Assembly: GCA_019321725.1 (NCBI GenBank)
Contig: CM033114.1
Coordinates: 21,460,216-21,524,215 of the forward strand
Length of the DNA stretch: 64,000 nt
Reading direction: 5' to 3'
Origin: Paulownia fortunei
Taxonomy: Eukaryota; Streptophyta; Magnoliopsida; Lamiales; Paulowniaceae
Positions 24,162-37,025 of this stretch are shown in pieces (the stretch's first letter is position 1; each line of letters begins with the position of its first letter). A program made the translations under genes and the position numbers. The notes below the pieces were generated by a model. That model made no database searches. It had not been told where the DNA came from and saw only the letters and a list, made by a program, of their open reading frames with translations.

Positions 24162-24926
24162 TACATTGAGCACCTCAGCTTGTTGTATTCAAATATATGG
24201 TCTATACTTTTCTTTTTTTTTTTCTTTTGTATGGTTTGAAGGGAGGAAGATTTTAATGTTTACTTTTCTGTGTGCAAAAATAATTCAGATTTATTTTTTT
24301 ATTTTAAAGAAGGATGAAATGTGTTTTTAGTCTCAAGTTTGAACTTATCGTTTTTTTTTTTTTTTTTTCCGTATAGGAAATATAGTATTTTTTTAGCAAA
24401 CTTTGTCGCAACTAAAGTTTTCACCATTTTTGTCATCAGTCGGGGTTTTTTTTTTAATCTATATAAGACTATTTAGTTATTTCTTGAAATTAACAAAAAA
24501 TAATAATAACAAAATGATGTATTAAGTCGTGATAGCACGTCTATACTGGAAAATAGTTACCCAAACACTTTTTTTTTTTGTGTGTGTGTATGAATTGTTG
24601 TAAACTTCTCATTTCAAAATGATGAAATAGTAGGGCCCTCTGGTAAAATTAAAAAAAAAAAACTAAAATTATATTACTGTTAGCAGTGATTATCAACGAC
24701 GTTTTGATTTTTCGTTGCAAACATTAACAATAGCGACGGAATACTCATTTCGTCGCTAACGTTTTCGTCATTACGTGTAATCCTTCAGTATCTTGTTTCT
24801 TACTTTTCCACATTGGTTCATTAAGTTTTTGCTATATACTCTAGGAGTAATGTTGTAGCCACATAATTTTAAGTTGATGAGATCGTCTTTTATTTTATTA
24901 CACAAAAGTTGGTGTACAAGTTAAGT

Positions 24927-24963
<37 letters not shown>

Positions 24964-25639
24964 GAATTGTTTGACATAATTTTCAGAAGTCAGAGCCTTC
25001 ACAAAATTCAGTCTAAAAGTTGGAAAACTATGGTTCACTAACTTCCATAAATCTGGTCTTGTCGAAATAGAATTTATGAAAAATATGATTTAATTTTTAG
25101 TTAAACGATCCTAACTTTTTTTTGTTTGAATGTACGTACTATGCAAAGAACATTTTTTTTTTTTCAGAATCATATAAATGTGGGGTGAAATTTAGATCTA
25201 TTTAGATCGGATAAATTAATTTTTTTTGTAAAATAGTTATTAATCTTAAATATAAACATATAATTTGTAATAATATTTCATGCAATTTCATTCACCCTTC
25301 CTTTTTTTCTATTTTAAACGTGTGTTGCATGCGTAGGAAAATAAGTTTAGAAGAAAATGTAGCAATTATTTACTGTGATCAATATCATGTATTGTAACTC
25401 TTGATTCATTATAAGTCCTCTAGGTTAATTTTTTTTTTTATAATCAATACATATGTTCCCAATAAATGGACAATCCAATTCATTTCAGCTTAAACTGTGC
25501 TTGATTAGGCACAAAATATTTAAAAAATATTACATAGAAAACATAAATCATGCTACTTGTTCTACAAATAAAAGTTATTACCGTGCCTTGTTTTAAAACT
25601 TTTAATTATATTGTGATTTCATTACGAGAACTAAATTTA
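24162..25639. other. Intergenic, AT-rich with poly-T runs and a (TA)n tract
   Basis: It holds the 3' UTR of the lipid-transfer gene, several T homopolymers and a (TA)n microsatellite at about 24930-24962. The right part should contain whatever remains of the 3' end of the copia element, but I could not define an LTR. Confidence 0.5.
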
Positions 25640-28243
25640 AACATCATGAGTGACCAATAGAGACGAAATGTGTTTATTCACTAACTCTTTCTTTAACAAC
25701 TAGGAATTTGATGTCTATATGCTTTGGTTTTGTCGAATTCTTGTTTATTGTTACAAAATAACTTGAGTGATCTTTTAACACTATCCACTATGCGCAGTCC
25801 CATGATAAAATTCCACAGCCATATTCTGTGATTGGATGCCTCATAACATGCTATGAATTATGCTGCCATGGTAGAAGAGGCTATAGGAGATTGTTTAACA
25901 CTCTTCCAGGAGATAACACGCCCAACTAGTAGGTAGATATAGCCCGATGTTGATTCCATACTATCTTGACATCCAGCAAAATCAAAGTCGGTATACCTAA
26001 TGATCTCAAGCTAATCAAACCTTCGATATGTGAGCATGTAGCTTTTTATTCTCTGCAAGTACCCAAGACCTATTTGACTGCTTTACAATGGTCTATTCCT
26101 GAATTGCTTAAATATCTGTCCAACATCCTAACAATGTTCGCAATATTTGGATACATACATACTTGAGCATACATCAGACTCCCTACTACTGATACATAAG
26201 GAATCTTCTGCATTTACTTTTTCTCAAAATCATTCTTAGGGTACTGACTCGGACTAAACTTGTCTCCCTTAGCCACAGGGGTATCACCTGGATTGCAATC
26301 CTGCATGCCATATCTTTTGAGAACCTTTTCGATATAGCTCTTTTATGATAATCCTACATCAAGAGCAATCCCGGTGTATCTATATGCCTAATATAAAAGA
26401 GGCGTCACCAAGATCTTTCATCTTGAAATTCTTAGCCAAAAATTTCTTGGTTTCGTGTAATAAGCCTATATTGTTGCTGGCAAGCAAAATGTCATCGACA
26501 TATAAAATCAAAAAATTATACTTGTTCCCACATAATTTTTGGTATATGCAATCATCGATCAAATTCATCTCAAAACCGAATGAGATGATCACTTGATGAA
26601 ACTTGAAATACCATTATCGAGATGCTTGCTTGAGCCAATAGATAGATTTTTGAAGTTTGCAAACCATATTCTTTGGGTCTCCCAACACAAAGTTTTCTGG
26701 CTATACCATATAGATTATCTCATCAATGTCACCATAGAAAAACGCCATCTTTACATCCATCTTATGTAACTCAAGATCGAAATACACCACCAATGCTATT
26801 ATAGTACTGAAAGAGTCTTTCAAAGAAAATGGAGAGAAAGTCTCTTTATAGTCGATGCCTTCTTTCTGTGTAAAGCCCTTTGCGACAAAACAAGCCTTAT
26901 ACCTCTCCACATCACCTTTTGAATCCCTCTTGGTCTTAAATATCTATTTGCAACCAATAGGCTTCACACCTTCTGGTAATGAGATAGGATCCCACACCAT
27001 TAATCTCCTCTTTCATGGTATCAATCCACTTTTGATAGTTAGGACTTTCCATAGCTTGACGGAAGTTGATAGAATCATCTTCTATCACTCCAATGCCAAC
27101 CTCATGTTCTTGGAGAAATACAATGTAATCATCTGGCATTGCACTTCTCATTTCTCTAGTGGATCTTCTTAATGACATGGGCTCTTGAGGTGGTAGATTT
27201 TGTTCTTCTAGAATAATTTCTGGACTAGGAGGTTCTTCGACATTATTTTGATCTGTTGTGTCTTAAACAAAGTCAGGAATGAGATCCTGATCAATAACAA
27301 TAACACCTGTGGGAATATCAACATATTCATTTTCAGAAAAAAAAAAAAAACAAAGTTCCTAACTATATCTCCTTCTACAAACTCAACATGCTCAAAGAAT
27401 CGAGCATTTTCTGACTTAAAAATCGACTTAGCTGTAGGATCATAAAACTTGTTCCCCCTGGATCTTTCAGAGTATCCAATAAAATAGCAACTTATTATCC
27501 TTGAGTTTAGTTTTTTTTCCATTAGGCTTATAAGACCTTGCTTTAGTTGGGCATCCCCAAATGTGCAAGTGCTTTAAAATAAGCTTTTTGCCCGTCCAAA
27601 GTTCTTAAGGGGTTTTGACAGTCGCTTTAATTGCAACCCTATTAAGGATATATGTCGTGTTTCTCCCCAGAGTGATTTTGGTAAGGTAGAATGTGAAATC
27701 ATACTCCTTACCATGTCCTTAAGCGTCATGTTTCATCTTTCAGCAATACCATTCATAGTGGGCGAACTCGGCATGGTGTACTGTAGGATGATATCGTATT
27801 CCTCTAGGAACTTAGCAAACGGTCCTGGATGTTGTTCACCTTAACCGTCATATGTATAGTAGTATTCACCACCACGATTAGATCTGACTTTTGATCATTT
27901 TGTCGAGTTGGTTCTCAACCTCAGCTTTATAAGATTTGAACACATCCAACAACTATGACTTTTCATGAATGAGAAATATATAGCCATATCTAAAAAAATC
28001 ATCTATGAACGTTATAAAATATTATTGACCATTCCAAACAACCATAGGGAATGGCCTACAAATATCCATATGTATAAGTTCTAAGATGTCTAAAGTCGTG
28101 TTGGCTTCAAATCTTCTTTTATTGGTTTGTTTCTCCTTTTTATAGTTAATACAAATATCAAAATTTGTAAAATCTAAGTGGTCTAGAATTTTATCTAACA
28201 CAAGTCTTTCTATTCTCCATCTGGAGATTAACTCTTGTGCCAT
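25640..28243 (-). pseudogene. Copia integrase, reverse transcriptase and RNase H remnants
   Basis: Integrase pieces lie at 28243-28022 (LELIHMDICRPFPMV) and 27522-27360 (SRIISCYFIGYSERSRG). RT pieces at 27178-26380 include FVAKGFTQKEGIDYKETFSP, KMDVKMAFFYGDIDE and the catalytic-box region LILYVDDILLAS. RNase H at about 25980-25640 reads AGCQDSMESTSGYI, RVISWKSVKQSPIASST and similar words. Stops and frame changes separate the blocks, so no functional polyprotein is possible. Confidence 0.8.
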
Positions 28244-28619
28244 AACGTAGCCGAATGTTTACTAGTTAATTTTCTCTATGTACCTCGTGTGCTTAATTGT
28301 ATGGATTCATTAAATAAAGTAGTTATATCAATTGAATAAAGATTATTATAACCTGACAAGAAACTAAACCAACCAAATTTGAATCATGAAATAAACTAAA
28401 CTTTCCATTCCCAAATGAACAAGAATAACTAAATTTGTTCAAAGTAGAAATAGAAATCAAATTTCTATCTAAAAGAGAGTACTATAAATGTCTCATTAAG
28501 ATCCAAATAAAATCATGTCTATAACAATAATCTAATTTTTTCTTTTGTCTCAACTTGAACTGTCTTGCCACCGCCCATATAGATGTATCTTTCACCATCA
28601 CTTGGTTATCAGCAATGCA

Positions 28620-29575
28620 GGCAACCTTGCATAGACACACTGATGTGAGTTGTTGCACCAAAATCTATCCACCATGTGTGTCTAAGTACCGAAGTTAAAT
28701 TTACCTTTGAACAAACCAAATTAAGAAGTATACATTTCTTAGCACGCTATGCGTGATAGTTGGTGCATTGATTCTTTTGATACCCTTCAACTCCACAGAA
28801 GTAACAACCAGTATCTTATAGCGCATTCGGTTTCTTTGGTTATTTCTTTTGAGGTGTCGTATTTGCAACTTTCTTATCATTTTTTCTTTGTGTTCCCTTT
28901 GTCCTTGTTCTTAAAGGTTGAGATTAAGCGACTCTATGCTTTATAATGCTTTAGCCTTTTCTCTTTCTGAACATAGTGTGAGATGAGCTCATTCAGAGAC
29001 CAAATCTCTTTCTGACAGTTGTAGCTTACCTTAAACTGGCTAAATTGTGGCAGAAGGGATATCGAAACTAGATGCATTAGCAAGTCCTCCGAGAGTTTTA
29101 GTTTAAATGCTCTTAACTTGGAAGTAAGATGAGACATCTCTATGATATATTCCCTGATATTGCCTTTTCCCCCATACCTCATTGAAATGAGATTTGTCAA
29201 GAGCACACCTATTTCAGCCTTTTTGTTCTTGACGAACCTTTTTTTTAATGTCTGCAAGGAACTCCTTAGCCATAGTGATCTTTTCAAACATTGTGCCCCG
29301 GAATTCTTCCAGAATGGCCTTCTTCATGATCATCATGCACATGCGATTTGATTTCTTCCATCTTTCCTTATCCCTATTTTCATCATAAGTACTCTTATAC
29401 GAAGAGATGCAGGAGAATCAACTCTTAACGTAAGGTCGAGATGCATGACTCCTAGAACTATTAAGAGGTTCTCTTGCCATGACTTAAAATTAGTATCATT
29501 TAGCATAGAAATAGAGTTGATGTTGGCAGTAGTATTAGTAGGAGTATTGACATTTGAATCCATAAAACAACAAAC
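28620..29575 (-). pseudogene. Copia gag, zinc knuckle and protease remnants
   Basis: The start near 29560 reads LNDTNFKSWQENLLIVLG, the N terminus of copia gag (UBN2-type). It continues at 29287-28934 with a YVQKEKRLKHYKA end. At 28806-28765 a zinc knuckle reads CYFCGVEGYQKNQC, where the usual His is Tyr. At about 28690-28620 the protease reads WWIDFGATTHISVSMQGC, with Phe in place of the catalytic-motif Ser (DSGA to DFGA). Frames are interrupted between the parts. Confidence 0.75.
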
Positions 29576-29919
29576 AAACAAAATAAGCTCATATAAGTCT
29601 CAGAATCATAATAATAAATTCAAACAAAGGTAAATTCCATCTCAAGATACCGGGTACTCCATTAATATATTGTCTTTTGGACAAAATATTAACTTGTAAT
29701 TAATATCTTATCACGCAAACAACAACCCTGCAAATTGGGGATGTGGAACAAATTCATGTCATGTAAACGAGTCGAGTTGTGATGAATGGATTTTGGTGGA
29801 ACTCATTCCTAAAAGCTATCTCAATAAGAGATGGTGTCTAATCTATAGTAATACATTATAATAACCTAGAAAATTGACGATATGAGATAAATTCAACTTT
29901 TAACAACTCTACCTGTCAA

Positions 29920-30301
29920 CCTATTTCCACTATTCTACTTATCTTTCAACATTTCTTTGCTCCAACATATTAATTACCCTCATTGTTATCATGTTGAGTC
30001 TTGTATGTTGAACTATATTGTTAATTATCCTTTACACTTACTAGCTAACTTTTGTGTCGTGCAGGTTAGAAGTCTATATAGATTGTGTTAGTATGCATTT
30101 AAATATTTATTTTATTTTTTAATTTTTGTCATTTATGTGTTTTAAGCAACATCAACTTGTATGGATAATCAATCGTGTGTTTGGTGAGTTGAGGATGATT
30201 TTAAATGCATGTTGGAAAATAAATACAATAAATATCATCAATTTTGGGGAGGAAGGAATCCATAAATACAATAGTATTGAATGATATTTAGTATTTTCAA
30301 G
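29920..30301 (+). repeat. Displaced copy of RPF1 intron sequence, left part
   Basis: Collinear with about 19265-19735 inside the long intron of the RPF1 copy. Shared words in the same order include caacctattt, tctgcttatcttt-like, gttgaatcctt-like, agctagcttttg-like, gtcttttgagcaacatca-like, ggtgagtt, aaatatcat and attgaatgacattt-like, with moderate divergence. No RPF1 exon accompanies it. The copy is interrupted at 30302 by a transposable element. Confidence 0.75.
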
Positions 30302-31917
30302 TATAGTTGTTAATTGGGCCGGTTTTAACCAGCCCAACCTAGGCTCGGCACATTGGGAACTGGTCCATGAATAGTTCAGGTTATCTGGACCGATTTTGGA
30401 CATATGATTTGGGCTCCTATTGGCCCAAATATTGAAATTCAGCCCAAACCTATGAACTACCCCATTTGGACCCAAGATTGCTTCAAAATTGGCCCCAACA
30501 TAGGACTAGTTTAGGCCCGATTCTTAGTAGCTAGGCTTTTATATATATATAGATAAAAATAATATAAAAGAGCCCCAAAAGAAATAAAAAGATGAGTCCA
30601 TCAGCAGACTAAGGAATTTTTTTTGCATATGGACTAATAATTTTTTTGGATAATAAGCTTAAAAATCAATCTTTTTTTTTTGAAAAAAATACTAAATAAG
30701 TAGACTTAACATTTTCTTTGATTAGTAAATTTTGATTAAACTGGAAACTAATTATACCATGGGAAAGTCATAAGTTGCAAATTTATTAAACATGGGACAA
30801 GAATAAGGACCAAATTATCCCCTCCTAATGTTTAAAAATAAGCAATTATCCTCTTCTTTTCTTTTCTTTTCTTTTCTTTGCGGGGTGGGGGCCGATAGAT
30901 TTGTTCCTCCTTTGAAAAAAAAAAAATAGTGATTCACTAGGCACAATTCCCTTATTTTTCCACGAGTATTTTTCCTACTTTTGTTTTTTTTCACTCTAAT
31001 CGCTTAGGAATGATTTTTAGAATTAAAGGCTATTAATGGTTGGCTTAAGGTATAATACTAAGTATGCTAAACTAAGTGTAATAATTAAGGTTCAGTACTA
31101 AGCATATTAAACTAAGTGTAATAATTAAGGTATAGTACTAAGTATATTAAATTAAACAAAAAAAAATTATAAAAATAAAATATAAAATTAGAAAATAAGT
31201 ATATTACTAAAAAAATATACAATACTACTTAGTATACTAAACTAAAAAAATTCATCAAAATAAAATATAAAGTTAGAAACGAAGTATATTACTAAAAAAG
31301 TAAAATAGTACTTAGTATATTAAACTAAAAAGAAATCATCAAAATAAAATATAAAGTTAGAAAGTAAGTATATTACTAAAAAAATATAATACTACTTAAT
31401 ATACTAAATTAAAAAAAATAATCAAAATAAAATATAAAGTTAGAAAGTAAGTATATTATTAAAAAAATATAATACTACTTAATATACTAAATTAAAAAAA
31501 ATTATCAAAATAAAATATAAAGTTAAAAAATAAGTATATTACTAAAAAAATATAATACTACTTAATATATTAACTAAAAAAAATATTAAAATAAAATATA
31601 AAGTTAGAAAGTAAGTATATTACTAAAAAAATATAATATTATTTAACATACTAAACAAAACAAAAATTTAACAAAATAAAAAAAAATCACCAAAATTCAT
31701 AAAAAAAATCATCAAAAAAAAAAAGAAAACTCCATTGGGTCAACTCATAGACCAAGCTCCGTGCAAGCTTAGGATCGGCCCATTAGAACCAGACTAATGG
31801 CCCTAACCCCCAAAAAATTTATTCAGACCTGCTTGAACCGTTTTAGATCCGGACCTAAGTTTGAACAACTTATTTTCTTGGCGGGCCAATTCGGTCCTGG
31901 GCAGTCCGACAACTATA
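30302..31917. mobile_element. 1.6-kb hAT-like non-autonomous DNA transposon
   Basis: The left end tatagttgttaattgggcc and the right end, reverse-complemented (tatagttgtcggactgccc), form imperfect terminal inverted repeats. GC-rich sub-terminal blocks (gggccggttt at left, gcgggccaattcgg at right) flank an AT-rich core with a minisatellite. Flanks ttttcaag (30294-30301) and tttccaat (31918-31925) agree at 6 of 8 bases, the hAT target-duplication length. Both flanks align to uninterrupted sequence in the RPF1 intron near 19735. No transposase frame seen. Confidence 0.65.
31025..31670 (+). repeat. Tandem minisatellites inside the hAT-like element
   Basis: At 31025-31150, about three units of roughly 45 bp (aactaagtgtaataattaagg). 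At 31170-31670, about six units of 80-88 bp, each with aaaataaaatataaagttag and gtatattactaaaaaaa followed by atactacttaatatac. Units differ by a few substitutions and short indels. Confidence 0.85.
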
Positions 31918-31990
31918 TTTCCAATGTGCGAGAATGCCCTGAAATAATTCTCCTTCAACCCATTTTTGAAGCTTTTGTATCATTGGAAAA
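31918..31990 (+). repeat. Displaced copy of RPF1 intron sequence, right part
   Basis: Just beyond the transposon, ccttcaacccattttt and the words before it match gcttcaacccacttat near 19759-19775 in the RPF1 intron. This continues the collinearity broken at 30301. Confidence 0.55.
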
Positions 31991-34159
31991 AAATTTCTTT
32001 CTTTAGTCTAGTTCGACTTCGATATATATATATATATATATATATAAATGCTAATGTCGATACTAAAACAAGCTAACAAAGATATTAAAAGACGTTGATA
32101 TCACTTTATATTTTAGTCAAAATTATAACCATATTTGAGTCATCCCTATCCGAAGCATGGTTACAAAGGCGATCACGGGAAGTGGCTCAATGAAAGCAGT
32201 GGAAGACATATCTACAGTCGCTCTCCCTCAATTTTTAACAAATTTATTTTTTAAATATAAATTTAAAAAATTTAAAAAATTTATCCTCTTTCAAATAATT
32301 AAATTATCCTAGCCTGCCCCCTCCCCACAAATTATTTGTGTTGCTTTCTCAAATTTTTATAATCCTATTTTGAATATGTAAATTTAATAAATTTAAAAAT
32401 ATTCTAAATTTATTTTATACTTCACTTTTTCGAAACTTTTAGGTGACGAAATTTATTATCAATACAAAGTTTTAAAAGATATTTGTACTAATTTTTAAAA
32501 TTTTATTATGATTTCTAAAACATGGCTTATTTTAATCAAAAAAATACTCATTATTGTTATTTCTTGTTTTTAGTTTTTAGTTTATAACTTATTTGATACC
32601 ATTTTCTTTATTTATTATTTGAGATTATCCTAATTTTTATTTTGTAAAAAATCATAAATGTAGGTTTTCACGATACATCTAATTTGGTTAATAATTATGA
32701 AATAATGCTCAAATTCTTGCACTAGTTTTTGGAAGCTAGCTTGATTGACAAGATATTTTTTCACATATTACTATATTTTTTTATTAATGTTAAGATTTTT
32801 TTTTTTGAATAATAGGTCTCTTTCACAATAAAAATGGTTAAGAACTTCATTAGTTTTTTTTAATGTATTTTTAGTTCATTGGTTTTTTAAAATAATTTTC
32901 ATTCATATTGATTTTATTTATTTATTTTTATTAAGTTCCCTTTGTCTAATATTTTGCGTTTCATTTGCTTTTTAATTTTGTTTGGTTCAATGAGAATTAG
33001 ATTATCATCTCATTTCTATTATTTTATGAGACATAATTTCACATAACGGTTAGAATATTAAAATTAATTTTTTATTTAAAATAAATTTCACAATTTGACT
33101 TTTTTTTAAAGTAATCTTTTATAAATTTATAGTTACTTATATAAACTGTAATTTATTTGAATTTTTTTTTTCACAATAATAAGAAAATTTTGAACACTTA
33201 ATAATAACACATAAAATTGTGATGAAACTGTAAGCATTATTTCAATATTTAGATCATATTTTCTAACTTGTAAGTTAATTTTTATTTTATATTTGATTGA
33301 ATTATAATTAGTTTTCATTTTCGTTCGTTTTTTGTTCGAATACTTATGTAATTATGATAGTTATGAAAAATTTATATATAAATATATATCATGTTAATAT
33401 ATAAATTTGTTTTTATTTTTAATAATTAGTTAAAAAAATTCACAATAAAAAATATATTTATAATTAAAAAATAAATAATTAATATTATATTTTTGACGAT
33501 CCAATCTCGGAAGTTCTTGGATTGATTTATAGTAATCAACATGAGTACATCTTCATATTAATACTTACATAATATTTGAAAAGCAATTAAATTCATTTCA
33601 CTTCATTTATTAAATAATGTAAAATTGAAATAAATCTTTATTATTATTTTTTTAAAATTCTTACTTGCAAATTCTGATTACAAATTTAAACAAAAGACAT
33701 CCCCTGGAGATTTGTTTCGTCTTTTCTCAGTGCCACATTAAGGAATTCCAAAATCGTCCACGTTTTCTAGTTTTCTTGTTTTTAAACAGAAGTTAGATTT
33801 TCAAATAATTTGCCACCCTCATCAACAGCACAGTCGTATCTCGTGCGAAGCACCAAACATCTATGCATTCATAGGCAACAAGACAGTTTCCCAAAACTTG
33901 TCTTGACAAGAGCCTCCAGATATTCTTCTTCCATCCATGGATATTGAAATTATTCTTAAGCACAAGTCTGTACAATGTTGTATGGTGATGGCTTTCGATT
34001 TGGATTCTGCAATTTGAAGAAGATACGTCTCACTCTCATATAAGGCTGGATTTTTCTCTCTTGACAGGTTTTCTTACATCCTTTTTTTGCATGATATATG
34101 TTTTTACTTAAACAACATTTTTTTATATTTTAATTTCTGGATTCTAATACTGTGTGCAG
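31991..34159. other. Very AT-rich intergenic region
   Basis: A (TA)n run lies at about 32022-32045. The rest is low-complexity A/T sequence with no recognisable exon. The segment 33680-34130 is less AT-rich and could be old 5' sequence of the AGO copy, but the N-terminal AGO exons were not found. Confidence 0.5.
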
Positions 34160-37025
34160 GCCAAAGAGGAAGTTCAAGGTGGTGATCAAGTTCGCTGCAA
34201 AGGTGCCTACCACTCTGTGGTGACAATGTACTTCATCTCGTCTTGTCATATTTACAATTTTCATGTACTGATTCTTCTATAGTTCTATTAATTTTAGGTA
34301 TTGCCCAGTTGGTCGGTCTTTCTATTCCTCTGATTTAGGAAGACAGCCACTTGGTGGAGGACTTGAAAGTTGGCGTGATTTCTACCAAAGTATTCGCCCC
34401 ACTCAGATGGGATTGTCGCTGGATATTGGTGAGCTAGTCTCTTCTTGGTCGTCTAGGCTTTCTTCTTTGTTTTTTTGAGTTGTTAATTGGTTGGAAATTC
34501 TCAATGTATCTTTAGGAATAAGTAGTATTTAGGAGTTTAATTGCATATGGGAGGATTAATAGTTGTTTTGGTCTACTAGTCTATTCCTTCACATTTTAAT
34601 GACAATGATTTTTAGTTCTTAAGTCCTTGTTCTTGAGAGCAGATGTGTCTTCCACTGCTTTCATTGAGCAACTCCCGGTGATCGACTTTGTAACCAAGCT
34701 TCTGGATAGGGATGACTCAGCTAGACCTTTGTCTGATGCTGATTGTGTGAAGGTTCTATCTTGTCAACTTGATTTTCTGTTACGTCTTTCCATATTTTCA
34801 TTTTTTTTTGTATGTTATATTTTTCACACACATTAACTTAATTTAGTGGAAACAGGAGCTTTAATTTTGTTGAGATCATGTACTTAAACTGTGGTTCAAT
34901 TTTTATTTTTATTTTGGCATATTTTTATGTGCTCTCGTTAACGTTAGATGAATCGTGGCAGGTCAAGGATAGGAGTAAAGGTGGAGGTTACTCATCGAGG
35001 AAACATGAAGAACAAGTGGGATAAGAAGAACAAGGTGATTGACATGTAAAGTTGTTTTTATTTGGCTACATGTCCAACAAAGATATGCTATATTTATTTG
35101 TTCAAAACAAGAAAGGGATTAACGGCTATACACAATTAGACTGGGATAGTTGTTTTGTATTTGCTCATAATTCTTGTTTATTTGAGAGATGGTAGTCATT
35201 GCATTTCAAATGTGGTGTAAACATATGCTAATTGATTGACATCATCAAGAGGATGGTCAATGGTGGCAGGTGAACAGTTGGATCTGTATCAACTTTGCTC
35301 GCAATGTTGAAGACGGGTCTGCGCTTAATTTTTGTCAAGAGCTTGCTCTAACATGCAGGACGTTTGGCATGGTAAACATGAATCTTGTTATTTTTTTCAG
35401 TTATTAAATTTTCCCCTTCTGATTTTATTTCTCTCTTGCAGACTTTTAATGCTGAACCTGTCTTGCCAGTTTTGAGTTGCCAGCACGATCAGGTAGGAAG
35501 CGTTTTAGAAGCTAGGTTCCATGATGTCACAAGGAAACTGCAGCCCCAGAGGAAGGAACTTGAATTGCTAATTGTTATTTTACATGATAAGAAAGGCTCT
35601 CTTTATGGTAAGGGATGACAGATTTCTAAATTTGTGCCTGTTCTTCTCAGGGATAGTTAAGGTAGATCATATTTCCATCCCTTCGTTGATATTCATATTT
35701 GATTTCTTCTTCAGGTAACCTGAAACGAATACTTGAAACAGATCTTGGTATCGTCTCCCAGTGCTGTCTACAGAAGAATGTCTACCAGATGAGCCGTTCC
35801 TATCTTGACAATATGGCTCAGAAGATTAAAGTGAAGGTTGGAGAGAGGAATATGGTGCTCGTTGATGCACTACATAGGCGTATTCCTTTTTTCCATGGTG
35901 GGGCCACTATTATTTTGGGTGCTGATGTTACACATCCTGAGCCAGGCGACGATTATAGCCCATCCATTGCTGCTGTAGGATGTTCTCTTTAACTACTTGA
36001 GTTTTAAGTAGCATGGCTCCTCTATTTCCATGCTTGTAGTTGTTGTTGCCCTCTTGAGGTTACTTTTTTAGCTGGATTTTCTTTCAGGTTGTTGCTTCCA
36101 AGAGCCAGAAGTCACAAAATATGCGGGCTTGGTTTGTGCACAAGCCCATAGACAGGAGCTCATCGAAGATTTGTGTAGCATGATCAAGTACAATTTCTAT
36201 CATTTAAAGAAAACTGCTGTTGCGCTGTTCTTATTTTCCTTTTCGTGAATATAGTGACTCGTTGTTTCATGATTATGAGACGCTGTAACCGATAACTTGT
36301 GGTCCAATCTTTGTGCTTCTATAATTCAGGGAACTGCTTATTTCATTTCGTAGAGCAACTGGACAGAAACCAGATCGGATTATTCTCTATTGGTAATATT
36401 TTGGCACTAATCACAGTCACATCCCATCTACTTTCTGTTGCTTGTTGCTTCCTCCTTTTCTTGCATCTGATAGATGCCTTCTATGTACAGGGATGGTGTC
36501 GGTGAATCGCAATTTCATCAAGTTTTGTTTCATGAACTTACAGCTATAAGCAAGGTAATTAATAATTATGTATAAGTGTATGGTTTAAAGAACGGGCATC
36601 TGATTCCTGTAAAAATCCTGTTGTTTATGCTCATTCAGGCATGTAACTCTTTGGAGGAAACTTATCAGCCCCCAGTTACATTTGTTGTGGTTCAGAAACG
36701 TCACCATACCAGGTTGTTTGCAGACAAAAGTGGAAATGTACCAGCTGGTAAAGAGTTTTTAACTTCATTCCTTCCAGTTTCTATCTTTGCATTGGATTAG
36801 CCACTGAAATGTCGTTTCCTTTCATGAATGGGTACAGGTACTGTTGTAGTTGTAGGTTCAAAAGTCTGCCACCCGACTGAGTTTGACTTCTACCTGAGCA
36901 GCCATTGGTGCAGTTGCTGCTGTGAGACCCTGCCTCAGCTTAAGGAGAACCTCAAAAGCTTATTTGGCATTATTTTTAATCCTCAGTTTATGAAGATTAT
37001 GACCAAGCTCGACCCAATTAATTAA
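34160..37025 (+). pseudogene. Decayed ARGONAUTE gene (AGO1/AGO5/AGO10 clade)
   Basis: AGO proteins bind small RNAs and silence transcripts. Exon remnants: 34160-34219, 34298-34428, 34643-34752, 34962-35034, 35270-35371, 35442-35606, 35715-35974, 36088-36187, 36330-36392, 36491-36554, 36639-36747, 36838-37025. Recognisable words: [106 protein letters not shown]. Lesions: no N-terminal region; a gap of about 30 residues in the N domain (AAK joins directly to VPTT); nearly all of the PAZ domain lost; frameshifts near 34962-34975, 35265-35270 and 36100-36107; Arg to Trp before the second catalytic Asp (DGV); and loss of the C-terminal PIWI block after LSSH, which carries the third catalytic residue (His). 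Not a working slicer. The novel tail after LSSH ends at 37025. The clade is judged by wording only. Confidence 0.85.

Larger units (their letters stand above)
25640..29575 (-). mobile_element. Degenerate Ty1/copia LTR retrotransposon, internal region
   Basis: Minus-strand reading gives, in copia order, gag, zinc knuckle, protease, integrase, reverse transcriptase and RNase H, all broken by stops, shifts and deletions. The integrase-before-RT order assigns it to Ty1/copia rather than Ty3. The wording resembles TNT1-94-like plant elements. I found no primer-binding site and could not pair two LTRs, so the outer limits are only those of recognisable coding sequence. Confidence 0.85.

Noticed and set aside
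29700..29930. LTR of the copia element at its 5' side
   Set aside because: Some leader-like wording, but no matching partner on the other side and no tRNA primer site seen.
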